The position numbers and the translations under genes were made by a program. A stretch of DNA of 64,000 nt, from positions 124,001 through 188,000 of the forward strand of contig JAGQDJ010000024.1 of the NCBI GenBank assembly GCA_022885665.1, written 5' to 3'. Under the pieces are notes generated by a model, which was given only the letters and a program-made list of their open reading frames with translations, searched no databases and was not told the DNA's origin. Shown here in pieces: positions 11,965-23,900 of this stretch (position 1 is the stretch's first letter; each line of letters starts with the position of its first letter). Source of the DNA: Triops longicaudatus. Taxonomy: Eukaryota > Arthropoda > Branchiopoda > Notostraca > Triopsidae.

Positions 11965-12778
11965 TGCAAACGTATTGATTAGGTGACAGAAATGAGAGGA
12001 TGAACCACGCGAGACAAACTGTCATTTGCTTCGTGCTTCATGCAATTTTCGTTGGGCATTTTATTACTTGACAAATGGTAAATTTGGCACCTTTTCAGAA
12101 TCTGGGCTCTGCAACCTTGCTGTCTTGGACTTAGCCTCCAAGCTGTGCATTCAGGAGAGCATGCAGAGCCGAGATTTTTCTAGACAAAAGGCAGTTATTT
12201 GAGGTCTCTGATATCCAAGAAAAGCATCATGTTGAATCCCTAGATATTGACCGGCCAATATGAGACAAAAATCTAAAAGATTTGAAAACGTGTCGCAAAA
12301 CTAGATAAACGAGTTGTCGACAACCGTGCCGAACATGACTGCACGTTTTCCACGATAAAATAACTAATATTTTATTAAAGCTAACCTAAGCTTAGAAATT
12401 GCAAAGTGTATAAGGAAATAGGAAATGTTAAGTTTCCATGTAGATTTCATGAGCGTCCGTTTAACGCAATGTTGCATTTGTCGCGCGTCAGTTGCGGAAC
12501 GAATTTCGAGGAGTAATAACTGCCGTGTGGCCATAAGAGAACGTAGTTGAAGGTTTTTGCGTGAAATTTGCCGCTTTTGTACAATGTTTTATTTGCACCT
12601 TTTACTTTACTCTTTCTTGCAGTCTCCGCTCATGACGTCCATTTACGTCTTCTTGTCCATGCTTGACCAACACGCAACACGTTTCATGATGGCAACTTTG
12701 CCCCCTGGAAGCCGAGAATTGTTCAGATCAGAATACGACACTTATCAAAATTATATCAAATTCACTGGCAAATTGTGA
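6839..12778 (+). CDS. URB2: URB2, nucleolar pre-ribosome assembly protein
   Basis: Ten exons: 6839..6848, 6967..7241, 7295..7420, 7477..8610, 8717..8941, 8996..10492, 10724..10975, 11025..11311, 11809..11920, 12623..12778. Phases agree throughout and give about 1357 residues (human about 1520). The product is an all-alpha, Leu-rich repeat-like protein without catalytic motifs. The N-terminal ISFKLK-like start (here SGIRLKLLNDS) and the end YQNYIKFTGKL fit the Urb2/Npa2 family, whose C-terminal domain is diagnostic. A basic patch SSKKRKRDEN lies mid-protein. Family knowledge: Urb2 works with Npa1/URB1 and Dbp6 in early 60S assembly. The exon 5 donor (TTG|gttact) is weak and least certain; the first exon carries only ten coding bases. 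Intron 8 (11312..11808) and intron 9 (11921..12622) are the large ones; the latter holds a poly-T tract and a hairpin. Confidence 0.9.
11930..11962. repeat. Poly-T tract of 33 bases in URB2 intron 9
   Basis: An uninterrupted run of 33 T just after the exon 9 donor. It may be a simple repeat or the tail of a minus-strand retroposed sequence; no target-site duplication was recognised. Confidence 0.85.
12099..12176 (+). ncRNA. Intronic hairpin, candidate small RNA precursor
   Basis: Fifteen-base arms AATCTGGGCTCTGCA (12099..12113) and TGCAGAGCCGAGATT (12162..12176) pair with one mismatch. Inside, TTGGA and TCCAA close a 7-nt terminal loop, so the 78 nt could fold into one long interrupted hairpin. 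It lies in an intron of a ribosome-biogenesis gene, a usual host for snoRNAs, and also has the size of a microRNA precursor. I see no clear C/D boxes or a decisive H/ACA pattern. Folding is by eye only. Confidence 0.3.
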
Positions 12779-15283
12779 AAATGCGACAAATACACAAATG
12801 TGCTTTATCAAAACCGTATGAAAGAGCATTTTAGAGTGCAATATCGTTACGTTCTTAGAAGCGAATAATTTCTTAGCGCTATGACTGAAAGCATATTGAA
12901 AGTGCTTCTATTTCAAGCAAGGAAGCATATGCAGCCCATTTTACGTTTTGAAAAAAAAATCAATTCCCAAAAAATGTTTCAGAAAATGTGGTTTATTTCG
13001 CTCTCGAATCAGGAGTTGTAGTGGTTGATAGCCAAACCTATATGAACACAATGTAACTACTATTGAATAGTGCTACCTCCGAAACAGCTTCCAATAGGAT
13101 TAAGGAAAAGTAACGAATAATGTTAAAAATAGAATACAAACAGTACCTTTAGTGAATAGCTCCGGTAGTGTCGGGTTGTAGGCAGCGCACCATGAAAACA
13201 AAATTCACAATTGGACTTTGCTATATGTTATGGCAAGTTCACCTCACGAGACTTTCCCTAAACTCAGGTGTCATCTCGCTGTCGATGGCTTCTACTTGGA
13301 TATTCTTGAGTTACCTGTACGTTGGCACCTCTACAGAATGCATCCCGAAGTTTTTTATATCTTCGCGAAGAAGACGCGACAAACAATTGTCCTCGTTTTG
13401 TGTGTGTGGAAGATGACCGACGTCGCTTTTGCGATGTGTTTTCGTCCTTGACAGTCATACTTCTTTTCATTTTATTGCTGCGAAAAATTAAATCTACTCT
13501 GGGCTAGAACGTTGGCCCATTGTCTCTGATTATGATAGCATACGGATTTGCTGATCGACAATATGCATGCAGAACAATGTTATCTTTTCAAATGACGTTC
13601 GCACTGAGAAGCGCTGCACACGTTGTCCCATTCAGGTCTTGGCTTCATCTGGTTTTGTTACATTCGGCGTTTGCAGCCATCAAGGTTAATGCCGGCAGAA
13701 GTATTGATCGTCTTTTGTATATCGACGGTCGTTAGGGCGCTTGCCTTAAATTCAATTAGATAAAGATAATAAATGCGTTGTTTAAAGATGGTCTATGTTT
13801 ACCCACGAACAGCAGTATTCGAATTTTTCTGCTGATGGTGAGCATCTCTGCCAACGTTCTTGGACGATACTGGACACGGATGATCAAGTAAAAAAATCAC
13901 ATCGGTGACTACTATTTATCTTCTTTTCTTCTTTTTCATTTATTTTTCTTTTTTATTCAAGTGAATATTTTTAGCTAAGCAAGTTGGCTGGAATAAAATA
14001 GAAACTTAATCGATAAGTTTACTTATATATTAAAGTACAGATTTTTCATGTAATGGTACGACTTGAAAAGCTTTTTCTTAACCTTGGCTAAGCGAATCCG
14101 TAGGATTTTATTTGAGTACATTGCAGTGTGTTAAGTTAGTAATGCCTTTGAGCGAGAATGCATTTCCATTGACCTTCGGAGTGTCATTAACAGCTAAGAA
14201 GTTGCTTATATAGCCCCCAGCTACTCCGTGCCCATTACATTGCATCGCACTTCGATATCGAGGCGGGAGGAAACGAGATGTAAAGGGAATGCGTGTAAGT
14301 GTCTCGTGACGTCATCAGACGTTCAACCACCATCCACCACCATCATATTGCATTCAAATGTGAGTTATTCTAGCTGCCTGGGGGTTTCTAAAACCTCAGA
14401 AGCAAAAAGGGAAGAGCAAGCAAGCCGCATTAGCATATCAGGCTCCCTGGCTTTTTCCTTTTTGTGTATGAACGCACACAAGTGCGGGTCCTTCGGACAT
14501 ATTTGGTTTTGGGTGTCTGGATCTCATCGAGGATCCGTTGTCCGCTTTTTTGTGTGCTCTAAGTCTTTCCTTTTCTTCTTGTACGGAAAATTGTGACAAC
14601 AAAGAGTTATTGGATTTTTCAAAATAGGAATCGTGTCAATAAATTTTGAAACGTAACGGACGGGTTTCATTAATTTTTCTTTCTTTTCTTATCTTTCGTA
14701 GTGGCAAAAATGGCGTTTTTTACGCATTCTGAAATGGTGCTTTTCATGGGCATTTTTTGCCGACGCTAAGAAACGACGTAGTGAAAGAAAGAAGGGAGAG
14801 AAAAAAACGGTCGATTCTGATCGTCGTCGCCGTCTTGCATTCTTCTACATGTCCCTTTGTTCGGGTGCTGCATTCAGAAATTAGCACTCGTGTGACTGCC
14901 ATAGAACCGCAAGCCCACAGAAAGCGTCGCGAGCCAGGCCTGTCATATTACGCTTAAATAGCTAGAGCAACCGTGATCGTTTTTGGCAAAGGTTATAATC
15001 GCAACGGGCAAGCGAAGAAGACACCCAAGTGAAGCGCGTTCAAATTTGGCGCGCAGCAAACCTCGGCTCGCTGCGAAAAAAATGTCCCGTGGTTGGCTTT
15101 CGTGAACCGAAAAGGAGGAGTAATCAGGCGGTTTTGTCTCCAGCTTTTTGCGGTGCGGCCTGGCCTGGTCCAAGGGCGGCCTCCAAAGATCGGTCTGTGG
15201 GTGGAGCGGTTTCCCGAGCCTGGCGCTCGTGCGGCACACAACAACTGGGCCAAGCTTGCTTGGGCTTTTTGGGCAAGTGAAAA
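12779..15283. other. Intergenic region between URB2 and the trihelix gene
   Basis: URB2 3' UTR at left. Short open frames around 13168-13735 and 14228-14596 show no recognisable protein and no consistent splicing. The last 300 bp are richer in GC and probably hold the promoter and 5' UTR of the trihelix gene. AATAAA occurs at about 13992. Confidence 0.45.
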
Positions 15284-17988
15284 ATGGCGGCCCCCCTTCA
15301 TCAGCATAGTCCACGCAAGAAAAATTTTGGATATGACGAAACAATTCGTCTGTTACAGTTGTGGACCCATTATACTAATGGAGGAACTCATCCAGAATTG
15401 GGAAAAGGACATAGGACAGGAAGACTTTGGTTCGTGATAAGTGAGCGCATGAAAGAAGTAGGCTACAATCGCGGGCCTGAGGAATGTAAAGTGCGTATAG
15501 GCAATCTAAGAGCCAAGTATACCAAACTTAAGCGGAGTTACTTAGCTGGTAAGTTCACTGTCTACCTTTGAAACTCTTAATCCTGTACAGAACAACAAGA
15601 ATCTTGCCTTGGGTGACAAAGATGACCCCTAGTTTGTTGTGTCTTGACCAGATGTCAACAAAGCCAGATTGCTGGAGTAGTCTTGGACGCTATTCTATGT
15701 TAACATTACTGATTCTGTGGTCTTTCATTAGTCACTAAAGTAGCAGTGCTTTTTCTTAACCTCGCGTCTTGTACGAGTTACAAGGTTGGTTACAAGTTCG
15801 GGCATGTGGGTTGGGTTGGAAGGGGTATGAATAATAGCACAACCTAGGGAGAGAGACGGCAGGGGGATTAACAGATTAAACATTGCGGTCTCCCTTAACT
15901 TACGATGACACCTAATTTTCTATTGTCACAGGTGAGGGTGTACCAGATTGGCCCTATTATGCGGTCCTCGAAAAATTTTTGGAAGGCAGAGGCGAATTTT
16001 CGGAATCTTCATATGATGCAGGGTCACATTCATATTCGGAAGAGGCACGGGCAGGAACATCGCATCACCATCCAGGTTGAACTTAACTCTTGAAAAATTA
16101 GTGGTAAAAATCTTTTCATGCGAAAATAAATTCGTTGTTGTAGGCATGTTCCTTAGCTTGTCTATGGAGGAGCCCAATGTCCCGTTGTCATGTAATGTTG
16201 ATGGAGTGGGAAGAGACGCCAGACCTGGCTCTTCCAGGTATTGTATTCTTCCTTCTATTTCGTAGCGTAGAAGGTATGACTATCAACGTGCGTTTTCACA
16301 TGCTAAGGAGATACCGGCTTCGTAGTTAAAATGTGCCGTGTTCGCATGAGTCGTCTTAAATAACGTTAAGGTGATGGGCAAGTGGGAACCGACATCTCGT
16401 CTGCTTCTTGTTATCTTCCCGCGACTTAATTTGATTTAAGTTTTGTAAGATTTAAATCAAGTCGGGTTCTCACTGCCGAAATACTAATCGTAATCAGGTT
16501 CAGGGTGCAAAGGTTATGCTATCTCTTGCTTTCGATAAAACCCAGAACATCCACACTATTATACAGCATTAGAATTGATGTAACTGTCCCTTCATTTGGT
16601 CGTAACGGGTCTCGCTGGAACAATGCGAGTACTCCCTTATCCTTGTGTGGAAAGTTTAATTCAAGTGATCAAGTAACGCAAGCCATGCTTTCCTTTATTG
16701 CATTGAATGTTATTAGTAGCTGATGATTACCGCTCATTTGATAATTCGCTGTTTGCAGATCCGGTGAAGACAGCTCAGGAATGTCGTTACCTGATACACC
16801 GTCATCCGGGGGTACGGATAACGCGGATGGTCCTTCATTAGGCGTACCGCATGCCTCGGCACCTAATGGCCACGCCTCTTCTATGCCGCCTTCCTTCCTA
16901 CCCATCAAACGTCGACCGTCGTCACCCGGGCCGTTACCGGGGCACAGCCAAGGCGACGAGCGACGGATCAAGCGTCCGCGTTCTGAAGATTCGATGCTGT
17001 TGGCGATAATGCAAGCCATGCTCAAAGTGGAAGAGGAGCACCTTAAATTACAGCAACAAAGAGCTGCTTCCGAAGCGGCTATGATGGCTGCTGTCACAGG
17101 CTTCTTTTCCAATATGACACAGGTAAACAGACGCTTTGTATCAAAAGTAAACTGACATCAAAGCAAACAATATATAACAATAGCTCAAAAAATAGTTAAA
17201 AAAAAAAACGCTATGAAGCTCAAACAGTGACTAAATTTTGATGAAAAGAGATTGTGTACGCTACGCAGTGACGTTCATTCTGTAGCGGTCTTTCATGCCA
17301 TGCCTCTTACATTTTCAGCCTTGCGAAAATTGTCGAAAATATTGTTTTGTGTCAGTTTACGCAACCGTTTTGAACTTTGGGGAAAGTGGCCCATGGGTTT
17401 TCTTAGTTGCAGTTTGATTAGGTGTTTTCGGCCCAGCAGCAGCATTCACATGGTCTTCACCACAACAATGCCAATAATCACAGCAGTTCTACCAACGCTT
17501 CCAATTCGGTCCACCTCCACGACAATTCCACTAACCCTGGCGGTGGTGGTGGAGGTGGGCCCGGGTCGGGTGGTCATTTGGTCCAACCTCCTTCCTCCAA
17601 AACCCCTTCCAATCCTTCTTCCTCATGCTCGAACTCTCCCGCTTATTCACACCCGTATGCCAACCCTGCTTCCAGTTCCTCAGCCCACTTAACCAACTCA
17701 GCACACGGCCATTACCCGTATACTAACAGTATGAACCCCAGTCCTTCGTCAACGGCGGCGCCCATGGCTAGTCCCGCCTCATACCCCCATAGTCCAGCAT
17801 ACCAACAGAACCTCATGAATAACTCCACTGGCTGGTACGGCGCCAACAATGGGGGTGCCAACGGCAGTGGCCCGGGTAATGGAGCAGTCTCTGCCGGACC
17901 AAATGGCGGACAAGGACCTATGGTAGTGCATCCGTTCGCGACAGACCTGATGGGCATGTCCCGATCGAATCGCCATGAAAATATGTGA
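15284..17988 (+). CDS. Trihelix (Myb/SANT-like) DNA-binding protein
   Basis: Five exons (15284..15548, 15932..16075, 16144..16237, 16759..17122, 17437..17988) with matching phases encode 472 residues. Residues about 15-90 form a trihelix/Myb_DNA-bind_4-type domain: helix 1 ETIRLLQLW, helix 2 LWFVISERMKEVGYNR, helix 3 ECKVRIGNLRAKYTKLK. The third core Trp is replaced by Ile. The PDWPYYAVLEKFLEG segment that usually follows such domains is on exon 2. Exon 4 has a basic nuclear-localisation-like run (RRIKRPR) and a predicted helix or coiled coil (MLLAIMQAMLKVEEEHLKLQ). Exon 5 is low complexity, rich in Ser, Asn, Pro, Gly and His. Likely a nuclear DNA-binding regulator. PIF/Harbinger transposons carry a Myb/SANT-like partner protein, and an inactive HARBI1-like gene faces this one 1.6 kb away, so a Harbinger origin is possible but unproven. 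Confidence 0.85.
16382..16473. repeat. Imperfect inverted repeat in trihelix intron 3
   Basis: GTGGGAACCGAC (16382..16393) and GTCGGGTTCTCAC (16461..16473) are near-complementary, and the segment between them contains a second A/T-rich near-palindrome around ACTTAATTTGATTTAAG. Could be a folded intronic RNA or a short relic element. Confidence 0.35.
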
Positions 17989-19555
17989 AAGAAGGCCAGA
18001 GGTGAGTGCTAGAGGCTGGAAAACGGAGACAAAGGGAAAAAAGACTGTATTTTGAGAAATATTGTTCAATGAGGGTCAAAAGTGCGAACAAGACACACTG
18101 CCTCACCTCACAACGTGCGCGGCTGGCGCGAAGGAACAATTCTTCGTGGGCTGTCTTTGATTGGCCTCTGGGATGCCTAATCACTTGAGCGGTTATAGGC
18201 AGTTTCGTTGGGGCAAAAATCATTATTTTGAAAAAGATGTGAAAAAAATTTGTATCTGATTCTTCCAAAGCGCTTTTTTTAATACCCAAAAATCAAGAGA
18301 AACGACTTTTGAAGGCTACTCTGCCCTTGCAACCCCTATCAGGTTTGAATGAATGTTTCTCGGTATTATTGTCAGCTATCTGTTCATAACGGAGAAGGCT
18401 TTTTAGGTTATACAAGTAGGAATTGGTTTCTCGACAGTGCCGTGAAATGTTTCTCTCTCTTTCCTTGCGTTGTGCGTCAAGGAAACAACAAAAATCATTA
18501 TTTATAAAGCTTAGAAGTTGAAACAGCTTTTGTATTGCAGAATGCGAGGGATTGTGTACATATTTTACCCTGAAAGAATATCAAGTTGGAAATTTGCGTC
18601 TCGCAAACCCCCATTTTTCTGTACGCCCAGTTGCATGTTTGGTAAAGAAAAAAAAAGGCTTCAGATCATGCACTTTTGATGCCTTGGAGAGGATGAAGAA
18701 CGAAACTGAAAAATTATTAATTGTAGACTATTGTCAGAATACGGCAAAATTAAAGGCCAGCCAGTATTTTTGTCCAGCTTACCATTCAATTCTCTCCTTT
18801 GTTCAGTCGAAAGTCTTCAAAGAAAGAACCATTTGAACCTGAAGCTGTACAGCTTCCGTATAATAGCCGATCAAAAACTAATTACTTAACCTTTTTTGCG
18901 TGTCATTTAAGAAGAGAGCAATTTTTGCTATTATTTGAAGTACGTTTGTGAGTTCTTTTTATGTGGAAAAAACAAACAAAAAAATTGCTGTTATAATGGC
19001 CCTTCAAGCAAAAGCTATGATTAAGCCTTTTTGACTTCCAGTTGGGGTAGTGAAAAAAATTCTGAGTTGTGTGCTTTGTAATTTGTATCATTGGATTCTT
19101 TGAGTTCTCCATGTCATTTTTTCTGTTGAGTAGAGCAAAACAATTTTTTTAACATTCTTGGATAGGCTTTACTATGCAAATGATTTTGTTGGCATTAACC
19201 TTGATGTGGGAATACTCATGTAATGGAACATCCCGTGCGCGAAACAAGAAAAACTCGTTCTGTACGTTTTCAATAGCAGGGCCCTTGAAATATCTTGCGA
19301 AAAATCCGACAAATGATCGAAAAAGTCACGCAGAATTTTCTGTCTGACATATAACGAACAAAAAATAAGTTGTATTATCCATTTCCCTTCAAGAAGAAAG
19401 GGCGTACAATCACCAAAGTAATTCACAACTTCTTTTGTGAAAAATTTTTGCCGTAGACGTTACAAAAAAACAGGAGCCAGAGTATTTAGAAAGTTTTATT
19501 AGTATTTACTGATTCTTTTGTTGCAAGTTTTTCAATAAAACGGAAATTTTCCCTT
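17989..19555. other. Convergent intergenic region
   Basis: Lies between two convergent genes. The right end contains TTTATT at 19495..19500, which is AATAAA for the minus-strand HARBI1-like gene, 56 bp after its stop. Short open frames here (for example 18552-18836) have no recognised content. Confidence 0.5.
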
Positions 19556-20938
19556 TCAATGTGCGGTGACCATGTCGGCTGACGCAAGGCTCGCTTGGGC
19601 CAAACGATCGGCCAATCTGTCCCGTTTAGCTACTGCTTCAGGAGAAACCTCCGTGGTCATGGGGGGCGGAGTCAACACCGGTGGGGGAAAGCTGGCATCA
19701 AACTGTCGTACTTCATCGTACCACTGCTCGAAAAACATATCTCCCGCGGTTTCGCACAAATTGTGCAACACGCAGCAGACTTGGACAACTTTGGTAAAAT
19801 CGAGCGCTAAGTCACAGCCTTTGAGAAGCAACGACCAGCGCCCTTTCAGACGCTGTAATGTTGTGTCAATACATTTGTGGGCATTGGCCAAATGCATGTT
19901 GTAGGCTTGTTGAGCGTGAGTCAGGTAACCGGAATTCAAGTACGGTGTCAACAACCACCGTTGCAGTGGAAAGCTGGGGTCGGCGATGAAGTGCAAATCG
20001 TCTTCAGCAGGAAAAAGCTTGCCTTTATAGGCTGTTTTATAGAGCTGGGAGGCTTCTAACACTGACGCATTATCCGTACTACCAGGCTGACCGATACAAA
20101 CATACCTAAGTGAAAAGAAATTACGAGTTTGACAGGCAAAACTTACATGTTCGTTACCCTAGTTTACTGCCGTATGAGGCCACGCCTAGTAGCACAATGG
20201 AATTCCATCCGCTTTGGTTTGCGTACCCTTGGGCGCCGTTTCGGGGCGTGGCTATAGGTAAGTGCGTGGCACCCACCACGCCTATACAATCGGGAAACGA
20301 CCATCTCAGTGTGAACTTGTCAGCCTCTTCGCGGAAATCCTTGCCCGAGGGCAACTGTACAACCTTGCCAAAGAGAACTGCGACTACCGCACTGCAAAAC
20401 TGCTTAAACAAGTTGCAGACTGTGCTTTTGCCAACGCCGAAGACCTCGGCAACTTTGCCATAGTCATTCTTGGATGCTAGGATAGCTAAGGCTACGGCAA
20501 CTCGTTTCTCCAGCGGAATCGCAGCGCGCATTTTGGTAGTCTTCTTCGACAAAACGCCCTTCAAGGAGTTGCACAAGAATTGGAACGTTCGTTTACCTAC
20601 GTGAAATTCTTTCTGAAACTGCGCTTCAGTAAACCTAGGCACTTCTTCTTCCCAATACCTAACGAGTACAAAAAGAAACTTTTTTTAAAAATCAGCGTGA
20701 ATAGCAAAGTTTTTTACCTGCTGTGAGTCGGTAAGGCCCAGATTCGCTTAGGAGTTCCTTGTTCCAGTCTATTTTTCCTGTTTTCCATTAACTGCATCAT
20801 TAAAAGCATTCGTAATTTCCGAAGTCTTCTAGCCCGTCGCTGGATTTCATGTTGAGAGCCCAGGTAAATATTTACAGCAGCCACGAATGATGCTGACACT
20901 TGTAGTAACTGTGCCGCAAGTTCGGCTGAAACAGCCAT
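19556..20938 (-). CDS. HARBI1-like transposase-derived protein, catalytic residues lost
   Basis: Three exons on the minus strand (20938..20718, 20658..20158, 20105..19556), phases 2 and 2, give 423 residues with no disruption. Residues 1-73 are a helical basic N-terminus; 84-165 hold the helix-turn-helix region (LEKRVAVALAILAS, FGVGKSTVCNLFKQF) typical of PIF/Harbinger transposases; 190-360 align with the DDE_Tnp_4 nuclease fold. The usual GALDGTH motif reads GVVGATH (Asp to Gly203). The usual HDxxVF reads DNASVL (Asp to Asn253). The third Asp is kept (IADPSFPL, Asp283). The Glu in VERxFGRLK is Asp321 (CIDTTLQRLK). So three of four metal-binding positions are changed. An intact spliced frame with a degenerate active site suggests a domesticated protein used for binding rather than cutting DNA. 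No terminal inverted repeats were recognised. Confidence 0.88.
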
Positions 20939-23900
20939 TTTTGGTTCGTGTTAATTTCCACAGCAATTTGCTCCCGGATCTCAGCTAAAAACAAACATCA
21001 CAAATGCTTTACTTTTTCGCTATTTAAAAGAAACAAACGCCATCTAGTATTTATCACTAATTAATTTTTAATATCTTCAAATAATGCTCCTGCCATCTAT
21101 GTTTGATTGTACGTATATTAAACGAATAAGATAGTTTCATTCGCAAGATGGCTTTCCAAGATCCAAATACCGCCAAAATAATCCAAATAAAGGGAAAGTA
21201 AAGCAGCGTGACTAAAAACAAAACAACTACACGGTGAAGAAAGTGAAAGTGAAGCTGAATGTGGTGCCTTTGGGCGTAAAAGTGGTAAGTTACCGTACTT
21301 GACTTATTCATTCTAAAAGTGAGAATCAAATTACAAGCTAGTTAGTAAAATTATTATACATACTAGTTTACGTACTGGATAAGCTTTCTCGTGTCTCAGG
21401 TTTCGTTGACATCAATTTGCGTATATCAAGCCCAACTTCTACCAGGGAGCAAGCACCTCTGTGTTCCCTAGGATTCAGTTACACGCTTCAGTAGATTATG
21501 TTTATAGTCTATAACGCCCGTCAGTCTGGCAACAAGGCAAGCTTGCGAAGGAAAAGCTGATTCACATCAAAAAGCTTTTTTTGGGTCTTACAGAACAAAC
21601 ATGACCATTTCAGTACAAAAAGGTAGAACGAAAAACGTTAACGCGTGTAATAGCATAGGAGTCGTGCGTATTCAAAAACAAACAAGTTTTCCTTCCCGTT
21701 TAGATGCATCGCAAAAGAACAGTCTCCTTTTCACTTTCGTCGGGTTTCATTTCTGCGCCTCCAAGGCCCGGGAGACCCAGTTTAAAGGTGTACTAGACTA
21801 TCCCTAATGAGAAAGAGACACTGAAAAGAAAAACTAGTCAATATCATGATCTACGGCGTGGGTTGACCGGATTTTCATGAGACTCTGTAATAATTATTAT
21901 CCAGTTCGTATCTTGATTATCGAAGAAAATATGACAGAGGACTTGCTATTGGCGCAAATAAGTGAAGTCCCTGGAATCCGACATTATTCGTGGGTCAGTT
22001 ACCCCAAATTTGTGTTCATAATTTTCCTTCTAACGACGCAGCTCCTCATTTGTCACATTTTCTATGCGGTCACTGTCTTACCTACTTTGGGTTAGAAGGA
22101 CTTGGTGATAAGCAAATGTTTGGGTAATGGAGGGAAACATTCGGAGAACATCAGCCGTGTTAATGTCAAGTCTCCTTCGTCAAGACGTATGATTTATCTG
22201 TGTTGAGGTAGGCAGTCTTGGAATTTTGGAGAATTGCAATCTAGATTGCGATGGCTAAACTTGTACATAGACTAATTGACAACGTTAAGTTTCTCACAGT
22301 TAGTCTGGATCCCCTTTACTTGTTCTTTGGGAAATCCTAAGAAATCTTCTTTTTGATTATTCTTATTCATTTCAGGATCAGGGTCTCTATTCAGGTAACT
22401 CCCCAAAGCCCAACATTTGTCACGTAACTCAGTTGATCCCTTCCATCTCGTCATGGTTTATGGAGTCGTTTTGAAGGCATTAATGGTCTCGAATTCTCGA
22501 GATTAAATGCTGTAGTTTCAAAAGCTTCTACAGTCCAGGCAGTAAATTAATACTTGAAGCCTAAAAACTTGTAACTGTACTGAAAAGAATGTAAGCAGTA
22601 GGTAACATGACAAACCCAGACGAGTTCCATTTGTATTGTCAGGGTTGTTGAAGTTTGTCTTGTTAAAGGTAACCGCAGGGAATTTCGTGAAGAAAATTGT
22701 CATTTGGAAGCTAAAAACTTTGGTCGGAAATGCCGAGTGGAAACTCTTTATTAAAAGCAATGGAAACATCAGTAAATTATGTTAATAGTAAATTATATTC
22801 CATTGATATTAATTTGGTTAGTGCTCTTACTTTTAGGTTTATCGCTGCAGCCCAAAGAATAAACTTCGAGGCCTATAAATTGACACCGTGTGTCTAGTTA
22901 GAAGTTAACAACGTAGTATGTAATATATATAAATATAAATTAAATATGAAATTAAATGTGTAATTTCTCAAATAGTAATTCACTAATATTTGCCGTATTC
23001 GTTAGTGTTGATTAACGTTTACAATTCGGACAATGCTGTTGTAAGCTTTCATTACTGTGCATTTATTTTTCGTTATCAGTCAAATAAAATAACAGTCGTG
23101 TGACGCAAATAAGGACAGGGAATCACTATGACCCATCATTGCCGTTATGTCTAATTGCATTGCAGCAAAATTGCCCTGGGCAGGTTGTGCCAATTAGCGA
23201 TAGTTTCAGAACTTAAGACATTCAATATATGCATCTTGCACTAATTGTTAGAGTATTCGTTAAGGCGTGTTTTGCAAAGTAATGGTGGCGATATTAGTGC
23301 TTTAGGAACGTTTGTGTGACTTATTATCGTTAATTAGACGTCCTTCGAAAATGAGGACTGTTGGTATTAATAAATGTCTCATCCCCTCTAATAGTCAAAA
23401 TCAGTTAAATCCGGGGGGGGGGAGGGGGCAAAGTGTGTATCGGTTGACCAAGTACAACGCAAAAACGACGGAGCCCACGCAAACAAAAGCCTACAGTTGT
23501 ACTGTTATTTAAAGACGTGAGTATAGGGGTTGTATTGTAGCTCATTTTTCAGCTGACCAAACGAAGTGTGATACCCGAAGCCCACGTTTTTCCCAGGATG
23601 AAGTCAGATAAAGGCCAAGCGACTAAATTTCGTCCAACACCGTAGAAACGAGATTGTGTGTACACCATAATAGCCAAACTACAAAAGATCTTTACACCGT
23701 GGCGGTAAAAGCCGCAAGAATGTAAAGCAAGCCCGTTTAGATTTTTTGGCGAACTCCTTCAACGTCAGAGCCATCACTTGGCCGTTACTGCGTCCATTCC
23801 ACATTTAAGAAGATCTGTTAAACTTTGCTAAGCTAATTTTAAATAAGAAGTCATAAATGTGAAGAGTATTATGCATGCCTGTTTTTTTTTTGCTCCCCGT

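Noticed and set aside
13168..13735. Cluster of short plus-strand frames downstream of URB2, for example around 13218-13451
   Set aside because: Overlapping frames compete with no clear winner and no domain; could be a decayed gene but I cannot support one.
21215..21290. Exon-like Glu/Ser-rich stretch (EESESEAE) followed by a gtaagt donor
   Set aside because: No upstream acceptor with an open frame and no downstream partner exon; other frames are open as well.
23411..23429. G-rich run as a G-quadruplex
   Set aside because: Only two G runs are present, so a canonical four-run quadruplex is not formed.
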